From Muricauda sp. SCSIO 64092 (GTDB taxonomy: Bacteria > Bacteroidota > Bacteroidia > Flavobacteriales > Flavobacteriaceae): DNA of 64,000 bases. The stretch spans positions 186,001-250,000 of the forward strand of contig NZ_CP095413.1 of NCBI RefSeq assembly GCF_023016285.1. The letters are read 5' to 3'. Positions 8,839 through 17,923 of the stretch are shown here, piece after piece. The notes under the pieces were generated by a model. It was given only the letters and a program-made list of their open reading frames with translations, made no database searches and had not been told where the DNA came from. The number at the start of each line of letters is the position of its first letter. Position 1 is the stretch's first letter. The translations under genes were made by a program, and so were the position numbers.

Positions 8839-10152
8839 TTATAAAATTGTACTTAACACTAAGGTACCCAATAACCCCATAATACCCACCAAAGTTTCCA
8901 TTACGGTCCATGTGGATAGGGTATCTTTTATGGAAAGGTTGAAGTATTCCTTAAACAACCAGAAACCGGAATCATTGACATGCGAAAGCATTAAGCTGCC
9001 CGAACCGATTGCCAATACCATAAGTTCCGTATTTACCCCGGTCGTGGAGGCCAATGGCAGGGCAATCCCTGCAGCCGTTAGGCCCGCCACAGTTGCAGAA
9101 CCCACGCATACGCGGATGACCGTGGCAATCAACCAGGCCAAAACCAAAGGGGAAAAACTGGAGTCCTTAAGTAATTCCGCAATGTAACCACTTACGCCAC
9201 TATCCACCAGGACTTCTTTTAATGCCCCCGCACCAGCTATAATCAATAAGATCATGGTTATACTGGTCACGGAGGTGGAAAGGGAATCCATAACGTCCTT
9301 CATCTTTTTGCCTTGGGACAATCCCAAGGTATAAATCGCAACCAAAACGGCAATCAGCATGGCAATAACCGGGTTACCAATGAATTTCAGTATAAATTTC
9401 AATTGATTATCAGGCAACAATTGCTCTGCTATAATGGCCAGAATAATCAGGATTATGGGCAAAAGGGCCGTGAATACACTTTTAGAAATACCGGGTAGCT
9501 CTTCTTCCTTAAATTCCACAGTACTATAAAACTCCTTTAATGGCTTGGCCTTAACTTTCTTTATGGTCCGTGCAAACAGGGGACCTGCTACAATAATGGC
9601 GGGAATGGCAATTATAATTCCATAGAGTAGGGTTTTTCCAATATCGGCATTGAACATGGTGGCAATGGCCGTGGGGGCAGGATGCGGAGGTAAATACCCA
9701 TGTGTTACCGACAACGAGGTCAACATGGGCAAACCCACATACAACAAGGGCAATTTTGTGGAAATGGCAATGGTAAACACCAGCGGAATGAGTATGACAA
9801 AACCCACGGAGTAAAACATGGGTACTCCAACAATAAAACCGGTCAATACTACTGCCCATTGTACGTATTTAATACCAAAGGCGGAAACCAGTTTCGTCGT
9901 AATCTGTTGGGCGGCACCACTATCGGCCACCAATTTTCCCAACATGGCCCCAAGTCCCAAGATCAACACCAAAAAGCCAAGCGTATTGCCAATACCGGCC
10001 TGTATGGATTTAACCAGGATTTCAAGTTCCATCCCTTGAAAAATGCCTACAAAAAGGGATACGAGAATAAAGCATAAAAAAGCATTGAGTTTGACCTTAG
10101 CAATGAGAATAAACAATATCAATATTCCCAGAGCTACAATGAGAAGTGGCAT
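8839..10152 (-). CDS. GntP-family (gluconate:H+ symporter-type) permease
   Basis: This 437-aa protein has about 12-13 hydrophobic helices and family-typical segments such as LGLGAMLGKLVADSGAAQ (about residues 64-81) and SHVNDSGFWLFKEYF near the C-terminus. GntP members import gluconate, other sugar acids or D-serine (DsdX is a member). Neighbouring D-amino-acid enzymes make a D-serine-like or D-hydroxy-amino-acid substrate attractive, but this is inference. It is the first gene of the minus-strand cluster. A small inverted repeat (CGAC-N6-GTCG, 10175-10188) lies just upstream of the start and could be an operator. Confidence 0.9.
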   Translation of the reverse strand: MPLLIVALGILILFILIAKVKLNAFLCFILVSLFVGIFQGMELEILVKSIQAGIGNTLGFLVLILGLGAMLGKLVADSGAAQQITTKLVSAFGIKYVQWAVVLTGFIVGVPMFYSVGFVILIPLVFTIAISTKLPLLYVGLPMLTSLSVTHGYLPPHPAPTAIATMFNADIGKTLLYGIIIAIPAIIVAGPLFARTIKKVKAKPLKEFYSTVEFKEEELPGISKSVFTALLPIILIILAIIAEQLLPDNQLKFILKFIGNPVIAMLIAVLVAIYTLGLSQGKKMKDVMDSLSTSVTSITMILLIIAGAGALKEVLVDSGVSGYIAELLKDSSFSPLVLAWLIATVIRVCVGSATVAGLTAAGIALPLASTTGVNTELMVLAIGSGSLMLSHVNDSGFWLFKEYFNLSIKDTLSTWTVMETLVGIMGLLGTLVLSTIL

Positions 10153-10324
10153 AGTTTGGTTTATGGTAGGATAACGACTCGTTTGTCGAAATCAGTTTTG
10201 TACCAAAGTATCAAATTTTTCTGAAAACGCCGGCGAATTGGCACTCCTAAGGGAATAACAATGCCAAAATCCATGGAATACCCTGTATCTTTAGCGCCGG
10301 ACTTGTTTCAATCAATACCGCCAA

Positions 10325-10930
10325 ATGCATACGGATAAAGAGGAGGATTACTGGACACAACGCTATGATGGAAAAGAAACCGGCTGGGACATTGGCTATC
10401 CATCAACACCACTTAAAACCTACATAGACCAACTAACGGATAAAACCATAAAAATTATAATTCCCGGCGCAGGGAATGCATATGAAGCGGAATACCTTTG
10501 GCAGCAAGGTTTTACCAATGTCTACGTTTTGGACATTTCGCCAGCGCCTTTAGGGATGTTCCAAAAGCGTAATCCGGATTTTCCCCAAACGCAATTGTTA
10601 TTGGAAAACTTTTTTGATCATCAGGGTCAATATGATTTGATTTTGGAACAAACCTTTTTCTGTTCCTTTGTCCCTACCGATAAAAACCGTTTTGCCTATG
10701 CTGAACGAATACAAATGTTGCTCAAGACCAATGGGAAACTGGTTGGGGTTTGGTTTGATATTCCATTGACCTATTCCATGGAAAAGCGACCTTTTGGTGG
10801 GGATAAGGATTTGTATCTTACCTATTTGACCAACTATTTGGACCCCGTGGTCTTTGAGCCTTGCTATAATTCCATACCCCCAAGGCAGGGAAACGAGCTT
10901 TTTGGCATATTCAAAAAAAGGGGGCCCTAA
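10325..10930 (+). CDS. SAM-dependent methyltransferase, thiopurine methyltransferase (TPMT) family
   Basis: This 201-aa protein starts with DYWTQRYDGKETGWDIGYPS, typical of the TPMT-like family. The SAM-binding loop is IIIPGAGNAYEAEYL (about 56-70), followed by an acidic VLDIS strand end. EQTFFCSFVP matches the conserved E-x-x-F/A-x-x-A/S-x-x-P region. It is cytoplasmic, and such enzymes methylate thiols, selenium/tellurium compounds or halides. A TATCTTTA hexamer-like -7 candidate lies at 10286-10293. The 3' end overlaps the convergent membrane-protein gene by 4 bp. Confidence 0.88.
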   Translation: MHTDKEEDYWTQRYDGKETGWDIGYPSTPLKTYIDQLTDKTIKIIIPGAGNAYEAEYLWQQGFTNVYVLDISPAPLGMFQKRNPDFPQTQLLLENFFDHQGQYDLILEQTFFCSFVPTDKNRFAYAERIQMLLKTNGKLVGVWFDIPLTYSMEKRPFGGDKDLYLTYLTNYLDPVVFEPCYNSIPPRQGNELFGIFKKRGP

Positions 10931-11460
10931 TTGGTTCCAGGTCTTACCTTCTTTTTGATCCATTGCACCAAAGCGTACACCAGGAAGAACAACAAACACA
11001 AAATACTTCCAAAACCCATAGGTAAAACGGCCCCAAAAGTGTAGGACGACCCTAGCACCCAACCCAATACATACTCTGATTTATACAACGGGAAAACAAA
11101 GGCCAATAGGAGAATGATACCCATGATATAATCCACAATTTGAATTCCATTCACAAAACAAATGGAAATCGTTACAGCAAAGAGCAAACCGGCCAGAAAC
11201 CGCCATCCGATTTTTGTTAGGGTCTCTTTGGTATGGTACCGATTCAATCGTTTATGTATTCGATACAGCAAAAACCAGGTAAAAAATGGTAATATCAAAG
11301 CACCTACCCAATTGGGAATTCCTGGCATATCCTTGTTGTGAAACAGATAATGGGTAGGAATCCCACCATGGAAATAATCCCAGGTCACGTGCCCCCATAC
11401 CAATAGGGCAACTAAGAATGTAAGGAGTGTTCGTTGTTTTTTGGAAAACTTCTGGGTCAT
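10927..11460 (-). CDS. Hypothetical multi-pass membrane protein, 177 aa
   Basis: Five or six hydrophobic segments are visible (about residues 11-28, 47-64, 84-103, 107-124, 132-147, 151-166), with a basic C-terminus (QWIKKKVRPG). A conserved-looking WDYFHGGIPTHYLFH loop follows the first helix, containing several His residues. I do not recognise a named family. It converges on the methyltransferase gene with a 4-bp overlap of the two stop regions and stands alone on its strand. Confidence 0.7.
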   Translation of the reverse strand: MTQKFSKKQRTLLTFLVALLVWGHVTWDYFHGGIPTHYLFHNKDMPGIPNWVGALILPFFTWFLLYRIHKRLNRYHTKETLTKIGWRFLAGLLFAVTISICFVNGIQIVDYIMGIILLLAFVFPLYKSEYVLGWVLGSSYTFGAVLPMGFGSILCLLFFLVYALVQWIKKKVRPGTN

Positions 11461-11621
11461 AATTGGTTAGGTTTTACGGTTACGACAGTTGGACGCGGTG
11501 AATTGGAATTTGTTACCAAAAAAGGGATTTATTTGGTCACTGCCGATAAGGCCCATTAACACCCTTTTAAGAAATCCACATTCCCATTTCTTTATCTTTA
11601 GCCGACTAATTAACTCCCACA

Positions 11622-14600
11622 ATGAAAAGATTACTCTCCGTAGCCATCCTTTTGGCAACCACTTTGCTTTGCGCGCAAGATTTCACAATGGATTTGGTTC
11701 AGGATATGAAACCAAGAAACATTGGTCCCGCCGGAATGAGCGGCCGCGTTACGGCCATTGATGTGCAACTTTCCAATCCCGATGTCATGTATGTTGGTAC
11801 GGCCTCTGGGGGACTTTGGAAATCCACTTCCGGGGGAATCAAATGGGAACCCATTTTTGATAAGGAATCCACGGGCTCCATAGGTGCCGTGGCCATACAG
11901 CAATCCAACCCGTCCGTTATTTGGGTGGGAACCGGTGAGGGCAATCCAAGAAATAGCCTAAATGGAGGTTATGGCGTTTACAAATCCTTGGATGGGGGAA
12001 AATCCTGGAAAAATATGGGCTTGGAAAAAACCCGACATGTCCATAGAATCATTATAGACCCTACAGACCCCAATACGGTATATATAGGAGCAATTGGTTC
12101 CCCTTGGGGAATACATCCGGAACGTGGCGTATTTAAAACTACGGATGGGGGAAAAACATGGGAAAAAATCCTTTTTGTAAACAATAAGACCGGGGTTGCG
12201 GACATGGTAATGGACCCCACCAATCCCAATAAACTCATGGTAGCCATGTGGGAGCATAAACGGGACCCATGGTTTTTTAAGTCCGGTGGGGAAGGAAGTG
12301 GACTGTACATGACACATGACGGGGGTAACAACTGGAAGGAAATCACAGAGGAAGATGGTTTTCCCGAAGGAGATCTGGGGCGTATTGGAATAGCCATCGC
12401 AAGCAATAAACCCAATGTAGTTTATGCTTTGGTCGAAGCCAAAAAAAATGCACTTTACAAATCCGTTGATGGCGGTTTTACCTGGAAGAAAATCAACGAT
12501 AAAAATGATATTGGAAACCGACCTTTCTATTATTCTGAAATTTATGTGGACCCGGAAAATGAGAATCGTGTGTATTCCATTTTTACCTATGTCAATGTTT
12601 CGGAGGATGGCGGCAAGAATTTTAAGGAATTGATGCCCGCCTATGGGGTAAGCAATGGGGTCCATCCGGACCACCATGCCTGGTGGATCCATCCGGAAAA
12701 CGGTCAGTTTATGATCGATGGGAATGATGGAGGGGTAAATATTACCAAGGACGGTGGCAAAACTTGGCGCTTTATTGGCAACCTGCCCGTGGCACAGTTT
12801 TACCACATTAGCACGGACAATGAGTTTCCCTACAATGTCTACGGAGGAATGCAGGACAACGGTTCTTGGAGGGGGCCGGCCTATGTGTGGCGGGCCCAGG
12901 GAATCCGAAATAGCTATTGGCAGGAGATTGCCTTCGGTGATGGTTTTGATGTGGTTCCCGATAAGGATGACAGTCAGTTCGGTTATGCTATGAGCCAACA
13001 GGGTTCCGTTAGGAGGTACGATTGGAAAACGGGCAATAACTATACTGTGCGACCTACCCCGCCCGATGCCAAAACCAAGCTCCGATTCAACTGGAATGCG
13101 GGTATCGGTCAGGACCCTTTTGACAATTCGACGGTGTATTTTGGCAGTCAATTCGTTCATAAATCCACGGATAAGGGGTTGACCTGGAAGGTGATTTCGC
13201 CCGACCTCACCACTAATGACCCAGAAAAGCAAAAACAAAGTGAAAGTGGTGGATTGACCATGGACGCCACGGGAGCGGAAAACCATTGTTCCATTCTGGT
13301 CATTGAACCTTCACCAGTGGAAAAGGATATGCTTTGGGTGGGTACTGATGACGGTCGTGTACATTACACCCAAAATGGGGGCAGCACCTGGACCGAAGTA
13401 ACCTCAAATATCAAGGGCTTGCCAAAAGGGAGTTGGATTCCACAAATCAAAGCTTCCCAAAACCACAAAGGTGAGGCCCTGCTCATTGCCAATGATTACC
13501 GCAGATTCAACTATACTCCCTACGCCTATCGCACCCAGGATTACGGCAAAACCTGGACCCGAATTGTAGATGAAAACGATGTACAGAGTTATACGCTGTC
13601 CATTATTGAAGATCCGGAAAATCCAAACTTGGTGTTCCTGGGAACCGATGATGGGCTTTACGTCTCCTTAAATGCAGGGAATACCTGGAAAAAATGGACG
13701 GAAGGTTTTCCAACGGTCTCCACCAAGGATTTGGCCATTCACCCGCGGGAACAGGATTTGGTTATAGGCACATTTGGTCGTGCCGCATGGGTCTTGGATG
13801 ATATTCGACCACTAAGGGAATTGGCCAAGGATAAATCTGCCCTACGACAAGAGGTGGCCTTATTTAAGAGTCCGGACGCCTATTTGGCCGCCTACCAGCA
13901 AGGTACAGGTAGCCGTTTTGGTGGGGATGCCCTCTACAATGCGGAAAACAGAAAGCGTGGTGCCATGATCACCTATTTTATAAAAGAGGGGAAAAAAGAC
14001 CTAAATAAAGAGGAGGAAAAGAAGGATAAGGAAAAAACAGGTACTCCGGAAAAGGAGGACAAAAAAGAGCTAACGGGAGTACGGAAAAAAGACTCCATCC
14101 AGTTTAATTTTTACGATGGTGACCGATTGATCCGGACATTGAAATACAAAACGCCTGAAAAGAAGGGGTTTCATAGAATCTACTGGGGGCTCGATGAAAA
14201 AGGTCCCGATCGACCTGCCCGAAAAGTCAGCAAGCAAAAGAAGGAACCCAGTGGAGCCACGGTAAAACCAGGAACTTACAAGGTTACGGTCACTTTTGGG
14301 GAAGCTATGGATTCCACTATGGTAACCGTTAAAACCGACCCACGTTTGGACATGACCACGGACAATATCAATGCAATCCATGCTACAAGAAAGCAGTTGG
14401 AACACTTTACCCAAACAGCTGCGGATGCCGTAAAACAATTGGTGGAAAGCAAGGATTTGGCCAATAAGTTCCAAAAAGAAATGAAGGATTTGGATAAGGA
14501 TGCGTACAAAGACCAAATCAAAGCCTCCAAGGACATCGTAAAGCAAATCGACTCAGTTGTGGCCCTTTATATTGGTAAAGAAGACAAGCGTCAAGGTATT

Positions 14601-14843
14601 ACACGCAATCCCGAAATCACGGTCATGCAGCGCATTGGGGTAGCCACACGCTATGTGGCCTCCCGAAAAACGGGTATCACCAAAACGGAAAGGGAGCTGA
14701 TCTCCTATGCCAAAGAAGAGCTCAAAATGGCATTGGACAAGACTAATGCCTTCTTTACCGAAAAATGGAAACCCTATCGGCAATCCATTGAAGGCCTGGA
14801 TTTATCCCCTTTTAAGAAAACAGCAGTTTTTAATTTGGAGTAA
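11622..14843 (+). CDS. Large secreted sortilin/VPS10-like BNR beta-propeller protein
   Basis: The 1073-aa protein has a signal peptide (MKRLLSVAILLATTLLCAQ). Residues about 30-750 contain many Asp-box/BNR motifs (S-x-DGGKTW: SLDGGKSW, TTDGGKTW, THDGGNNW, SVDGGFTW, TQNGGSTW), which form one or two beta-propellers as in VPS10/sortilin and xyloglucanase-like proteins. A Lys/Glu-rich low-complexity linker (about 787-825) precedes a C-terminal domain with an Ig-like strand set and a helical tail. There is no obvious T9SS domain, so it is probably periplasmic. No catalytic residues are recognised. Related proteins are common in Flavobacteriia and are often annotated only as glycosyl hydrolase. A TATCTTTA -7 candidate is at 11593-11600. 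Confidence 0.85.
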   Translation: MKRLLSVAILLATTLLCAQDFTMDLVQDMKPRNIGPAGMSGRVTAIDVQLSNPDVMYVGTASGGLWKSTSGGIKWEPIFDKESTGSIGAVAIQQSNPSVIWVGTGEGNPRNSLNGGYGVYKSLDGGKSWKNMGLEKTRHVHRIIIDPTDPNTVYIGAIGSPWGIHPERGVFKTTDGGKTWEKILFVNNKTGVADMVMDPTNPNKLMVAMWEHKRDPWFFKSGGEGSGLYMTHDGGNNWKEITEEDGFPEGDLGRIGIAIASNKPNVVYALVEAKKNALYKSVDGGFTWKKINDKNDIGNRPFYYSEIYVDPENENRVYSIFTYVNVSEDGGKNFKELMPAYGVSNGVHPDHHAWWIHPENGQFMIDGNDGGVNITKDGGKTWRFIGNLPVAQFYHISTDNEFPYNVYGGMQDNGSWRGPAYVWRAQGIRNSYWQEIAFGDGFDVVPDKDDSQFGYAMSQQGSVRRYDWKTGNNYTVRPTPPDAKTKLRFNWNAGIGQDPFDNSTVYFGSQFVHKSTDKGLTWKVISPDLTTNDPEKQKQSESGGLTMDATGAENHCSILVIEPSPVEKDMLWVGTDDGRVHYTQNGGSTWTEVTSNIKGLPKGSWIPQIKASQNHKGEALLIANDYRRFNYTPYAYRTQDYGKTWTRIVDENDVQSYTLSIIEDPENPNLVFLGTDDGLYVSLNAGNTWKKWTEGFPTVSTKDLAIHPREQDLVIGTFGRAAWVLDDIRPLRELAKDKSALRQEVALFKSPDAYLAAYQQGTGSRFGGDALYNAENRKRGAMITYFIKEGKKDLNKEEEKKDKEKTGTPEKEDKKELTGVRKKDSIQFNFYDGDRLIRTLKYKTPEKKGFHRIYWGLDEKGPDRPARKVSKQKKEPSGATVKPGTYKVTVTFGEAMDSTMVTVKTDPRLDMTTDNINAIHATRKQLEHFTQTAADAVKQLVESKDLANKFQKEMKDLDKDAYKDQIKASKDIVKQIDSVVALYIGKEDKRQGITRNPEITVMQRIGVATRYVASRKTGITKTERELISYAKEELKMALDKTNAFFTEKWKPYRQSIEGLDLSPFKKTAVFNLE

Positions 14844-14990
14844 TGAAATGATCATGAATTTTTTTAATCAAAAATTCACACAGTGATAATGATTAAAACA
14901 AATTCATGTGAGAACGAGTGCAACGAGTGGTCGCATGAGTTCTTAAATTTTTAAATACCTTATTTATAAGTGATTAAAAATTTTAAACAC

Positions 14991-15707
14991 ATGAAAAAAC
15001 TTCTCATTTCAATAGCCGTATTGTTAGTTCACCTGCAATGTTTGGCCCAAGCTTCAGGGGAAGAAGAGACCGGTATTTGGTATATGTACTTTGGGATGAA
15101 CCGGATTTCCGAGAAGCTCAGTATCCATTCAGAAGCGCAGTTTCGGTATTACGAGACTTCCGGCAATTTCAATCAACTGTTGTTGCGTACGGGGCTCAAC
15201 TATCATATCAACCAAAAAGCCATTGCCACTTTGGGTTATGCCTTTATTGAGACCGATGGGACATTTTTGGAAAGCCCTAGTAGGGCAAACCTTGACGAAC
15301 ATAGGATTTTCCAACAGTTCATCCTTACCAATACCCTTGGGGAATTTCTTTTTGAACATCGCTATCGCCTGGAACAGCGTTTTATTTCGCAAACGCTGAT
15401 TACCAGCGACCCAGAGCAGGATTTATCACGAACGGAACACCGCGCCCGGTATCGACTACAAGTGATGTTGCCCTTGACCAACACTTTTTTCCTGAATTTC
15501 TACGATGAACTTTTTATCAATCTACAGGATAATCTATTTGATCAAAATCGTCTTTATGGCGCAATTGGGATACATATTACTGAAAATAGCAATTTGCAAT
15601 TGGGTTACCTGCGTAATCAATTTACCAATGCCGTGTTTGACCGTTTGCAGATAGGTTTCTTCTTTAACCCCGACCTAAGGGGTGTCTTTAAGAACAAGAA
15701 AAGTTGA
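14991..15707 (+). CDS. DUF2490 outer-membrane-type protein
   Basis: The ATG at 14991 begins a signal peptide (MKKLLISIAVLLVHLQCLAQ); an upstream GTG at 14970 is less likely. The mature 218 residues consist of alternating amphipathic strands ending in aromatic residues (FRYYETSGNFNQLLLRTGL, HRYRLEQRFI, LQLGYLRNQF), the pattern of a small beta-barrel. Family DUF2490 is widespread in Bacteroidota and of unknown function. It stands alone between two unrelated genes. Confidence 0.85.
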   Translation: MKKLLISIAVLLVHLQCLAQASGEEETGIWYMYFGMNRISEKLSIHSEAQFRYYETSGNFNQLLLRTGLNYHINQKAIATLGYAFIETDGTFLESPSRANLDEHRIFQQFILTNTLGEFLFEHRYRLEQRFISQTLITSDPEQDLSRTEHRARYRLQVMLPLTNTFFLNFYDELFINLQDNLFDQNRLYGAIGIHITENSNLQLGYLRNQFTNAVFDRLQIGFFFNPDLRGVFKNKKS

Positions 15708-15772
15708 TTTTTGGTTGCCAGGGTGGTAACCCCGATCAATACATAACTTAATACTATGTTACGCTTTCCACT

Positions 15773-16993
15773 ATGAATACCATAAAAGTTGAATTTGAGA
15801 ATGCGGAAGGGCAAAAGCTTATGGGGCGTCTGGAGTTCCCTGTAGATCGTCATCCACATAATTTTGCATTGTTCGCCCATTGTTTTACCTGTACCAAAAA
15901 TTTATCCGCGGTACGGAACATCAGTAAATCCCTTACGGCAAAAGGGTTTGCCGTACTACGTTTCGATTTTACCGGTCTTGGGGAAAGTGAAGGGGACTTT
16001 GCCGATACCAACTTTTCGGGAAATGTGACAGATTTGGTTGCCGCCGCCGATTTTCTATCCAAAAACTACGACTCACCAAGTTTGCTCATTGGCCATTCCT
16101 TGGGTGGGGCGGCCGTTATTTTCGCTGCCACCGAAATTGAATCGATAAAGGCAATTGCCACCATTGGGGCACCCTCCAATCCAAAACATGTAAAGCATCT
16201 TTTTAAAAGTGGTCTGGACGAAATAAACGCAACTGGCGAAGCCGTGGTAAATCTCAGCGGAAGGGATTTCAAGATAAAAAAACAATTTGTTGATGATCTG
16301 GATAATAAATCACTTCCGGAAACCGCAAAATCCCTGCGAAAACCACTATTGATCATGCACTCCCCCCAGGATGATACCGTGGGGATACAAAATGCCGAGG
16401 AAATATACAAAGCGGCACATCACCCCAAAAGCTTTGTTTCATTGGACGGTGCAGACCATTTATTGTCCAACAAAAAGGACTCACTCTATGTTGGTGAGGT
16501 CATTACCGGCTGGGCAAAACGGTATTTGGACGTTACGGATAAGGTTACTTCCGATTTAAAAACCACCCACCAGGTGGTGGCCAGTCTGGATGCGGAAGAT
16601 GGTTTTACCACCCAGATGAAAGTGGGAAACCATCATATGTTGGCGGATGAGCCCGAAAGCTTTGGTGGCAATGATTTTGGACCTTCCCCTTACGAACTTG
16701 TTTCGGCCGGGTTAGCCGCTTGCACGGTCATGACACTTCATATGTATGCCAAACGAAAAGGATGGCCCCTTGAAAATGTGGAAGTGCATACTTCCTACAG
16801 CAAGACGCATGCCCAGGACTGTGAGGATTGTGAGAACAGTTCCGCTAAAATTGATACGTTCCACAGAGCGTTAAAACTTACCGGGGCCCTGGATGACAAA
16901 CAACGGGAAAGATTGGTCCAGATTGCGGATAAATGTCCCGTCCACAAAACCTTACATAGTGAAACGCAAGTGATTACCTCAGTTGTGGATTAG
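15773..16993 (+). CDS. Bifunctional alpha/beta hydrolase-OsmC fusion protein
   Basis: This 406-aa two-domain protein is cytoplasmic. Residues 1-250 are an alpha/beta hydrolase with the nucleophile elbow GHSLGGAA (Ser about 106) and a late DGADHLL His. Residues about 262-406 are an OsmC/Ohr-type domain with the redox cysteine pair in LAACTVMTLHMYAKRKGW and KCPVHKTL. OsmC domains reduce organic hydroperoxides. The hydrolase half may supply or clear acyl or peroxide substrates. This fusion is known in several bacterial phyla. An SOD gene and OxyR elsewhere in the window fit a general oxidative-stress theme, but there is no operon link. Confidence 0.9.
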   Translation: MNTIKVEFENAEGQKLMGRLEFPVDRHPHNFALFAHCFTCTKNLSAVRNISKSLTAKGFAVLRFDFTGLGESEGDFADTNFSGNVTDLVAAADFLSKNYDSPSLLIGHSLGGAAVIFAATEIESIKAIATIGAPSNPKHVKHLFKSGLDEINATGEAVVNLSGRDFKIKKQFVDDLDNKSLPETAKSLRKPLLIMHSPQDDTVGIQNAEEIYKAAHHPKSFVSLDGADHLLSNKKDSLYVGEVITGWAKRYLDVTDKVTSDLKTTHQVVASLDAEDGFTTQMKVGNHHMLADEPESFGGNDFGPSPYELVSAGLAACTVMTLHMYAKRKGWPLENVEVHTSYSKTHAQDCEDCENSSAKIDTFHRALKLTGALDDKQRERLVQIADKCPVHKTLHSETQVITSVVD

Positions 16994-16994
16994 A

Positions 16995-17204
16995 CTAAAG
17001 CCGCATATGCAAAACATCAAAATACTTGATTTCCAGCTCAATTGCCGATTTTCGAATGCTCCACAGTTTTTTTAAATATTCGTGCTGGCTTAAATCCCCA
17101 TTGAAGAGTTTGGTTTTTGCATTGCGGTAATCCTTGCAACATACTTTTCGTTTATTGCAATAGGCAATAAAATTGATATACTTGGTTGGTCGGTAAATGG
17201 GCAT
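16995..17204 (-). CDS. Small basic hypothetical protein, 69 aa
   Basis: The ATG at 17204 gives a Lys/Arg- and Tyr-rich protein beginning MPIYRPTKYINFIAYCNKRK with a KVCCKDY motif and a probably helical C-terminal half. Its stop lies two bases from the convergent hydrolase-OsmC stop. The composition is protein-like rather than a mirror of another gene, and nothing else occupies this stretch. I recognise no family. Moderate support only. Confidence 0.45.
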   Translation of the reverse strand: MPIYRPTKYINFIAYCNKRKVCCKDYRNAKTKLFNGDLSQHEYLKKLWSIRKSAIELEIKYFDVLHMRL

Positions 17205-17386
17205 CAACAATTACTTTATACTATGCATTTGAGCAAATGCCATAATTTTTAAAATAAACGGTAAAGAAGAAAAAATAGTATTTCATCGATATTTTTTTAC
17301 CTCTTGTCGATGATTTAAATCTATCTTGGGGTGTATTGCATTCTTCCAAATTCCGAGTATCTTGTAGCACTTGACGAAGTCTCCCT

Positions 17387-17869
17387 ATGGAAAGTCCACC
17401 ATTTGAAATTGCTGTTATGGGAATGCACAGTATTGTTGTTCCCAATCCAATGGCCCTACCTTTTATTGAAAAAGGGCATTCCAGGGTAAAGGTCAAAGCT
17501 ACTTTTCAAGATAAATCCATTGAATTTCACGCTGCTTTGCGAAAATATCATGGTCAATACACCATGATGTTCAGTAAAAACAAACAAAAGGAATTAGGAC
17601 TGCTGCCAAATGATCACTTTACCTTACAGCTGTTTGAGGATACCTCCAAATACGGCGTTGAAGTTCCAGAGGAATTTGAAGCAGTAATGTTCAGTGATCA
17701 CGATGCCCATCAAATCTTTGAATCCTTTACCAAGGGGAAACAACGTGGAATTATTTATATGATCACCAGATTCAAGGATTCCCAAAAAAAGATTGATAAA
17801 ACATTGATTCTTTGCGAGAACTTAAAACGTGGAATTCAGGATAACCGTGAATTGCTAAAACCTTTTTAA
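17387..17869 (+). CDS. DUF1905 / YdeI (OmdA)-like protein
   Basis: The 160-aa protein has an N-terminal DUF1905-type beta-barrel (SIVVPNPMALPFIEKGHSRV, then FHAALRKYHGQYTMMFSKNK and LGLLPNDHFTLQL). A C-terminal helical OmdA/YdeI-type segment follows (PEEFEAVMFSDHDAHQIFES, then KGKQRGIIYMI). YdeI homologues are linked to resistance to cationic peptides or bacteriocins, but the biochemical role is unknown. It is cytoplasmic, without a signal peptide. It lies 54 bp before the SOD gene on the same strand. Confidence 0.8.
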   Translation: MESPPFEIAVMGMHSIVVPNPMALPFIEKGHSRVKVKATFQDKSIEFHAALRKYHGQYTMMFSKNKQKELGLLPNDHFTLQLFEDTSKYGVEVPEEFEAVMFSDHDAHQIFESFTKGKQRGIIYMITRFKDSQKKIDKTLILCENLKRGIQDNRELLKPF

Positions 17870-17923
17870 GTTGACATGGCCTTGATTAATCAGTAACTTA
17901 GACCAAAACCTAAAAATGATACT

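Noticed and set aside
11958..13286. Long (442 codon) minus-strand open frame
   Set aside because: It lies wholly inside the clearly coding sortilin-like gene and its composition mirrors that gene.
15713..15731. Hairpin GGTTGCCA/TGGTAACC before the hydrolase-OsmC gene as a terminator or riboswitch
   Set aside because: There is no U run on either strand and too little structure for a known riboswitch class.
16066..16410. Minus-strand open frame inside the hydrolase-OsmC gene
   Set aside because: Shadow of a strongly supported gene; no motif.
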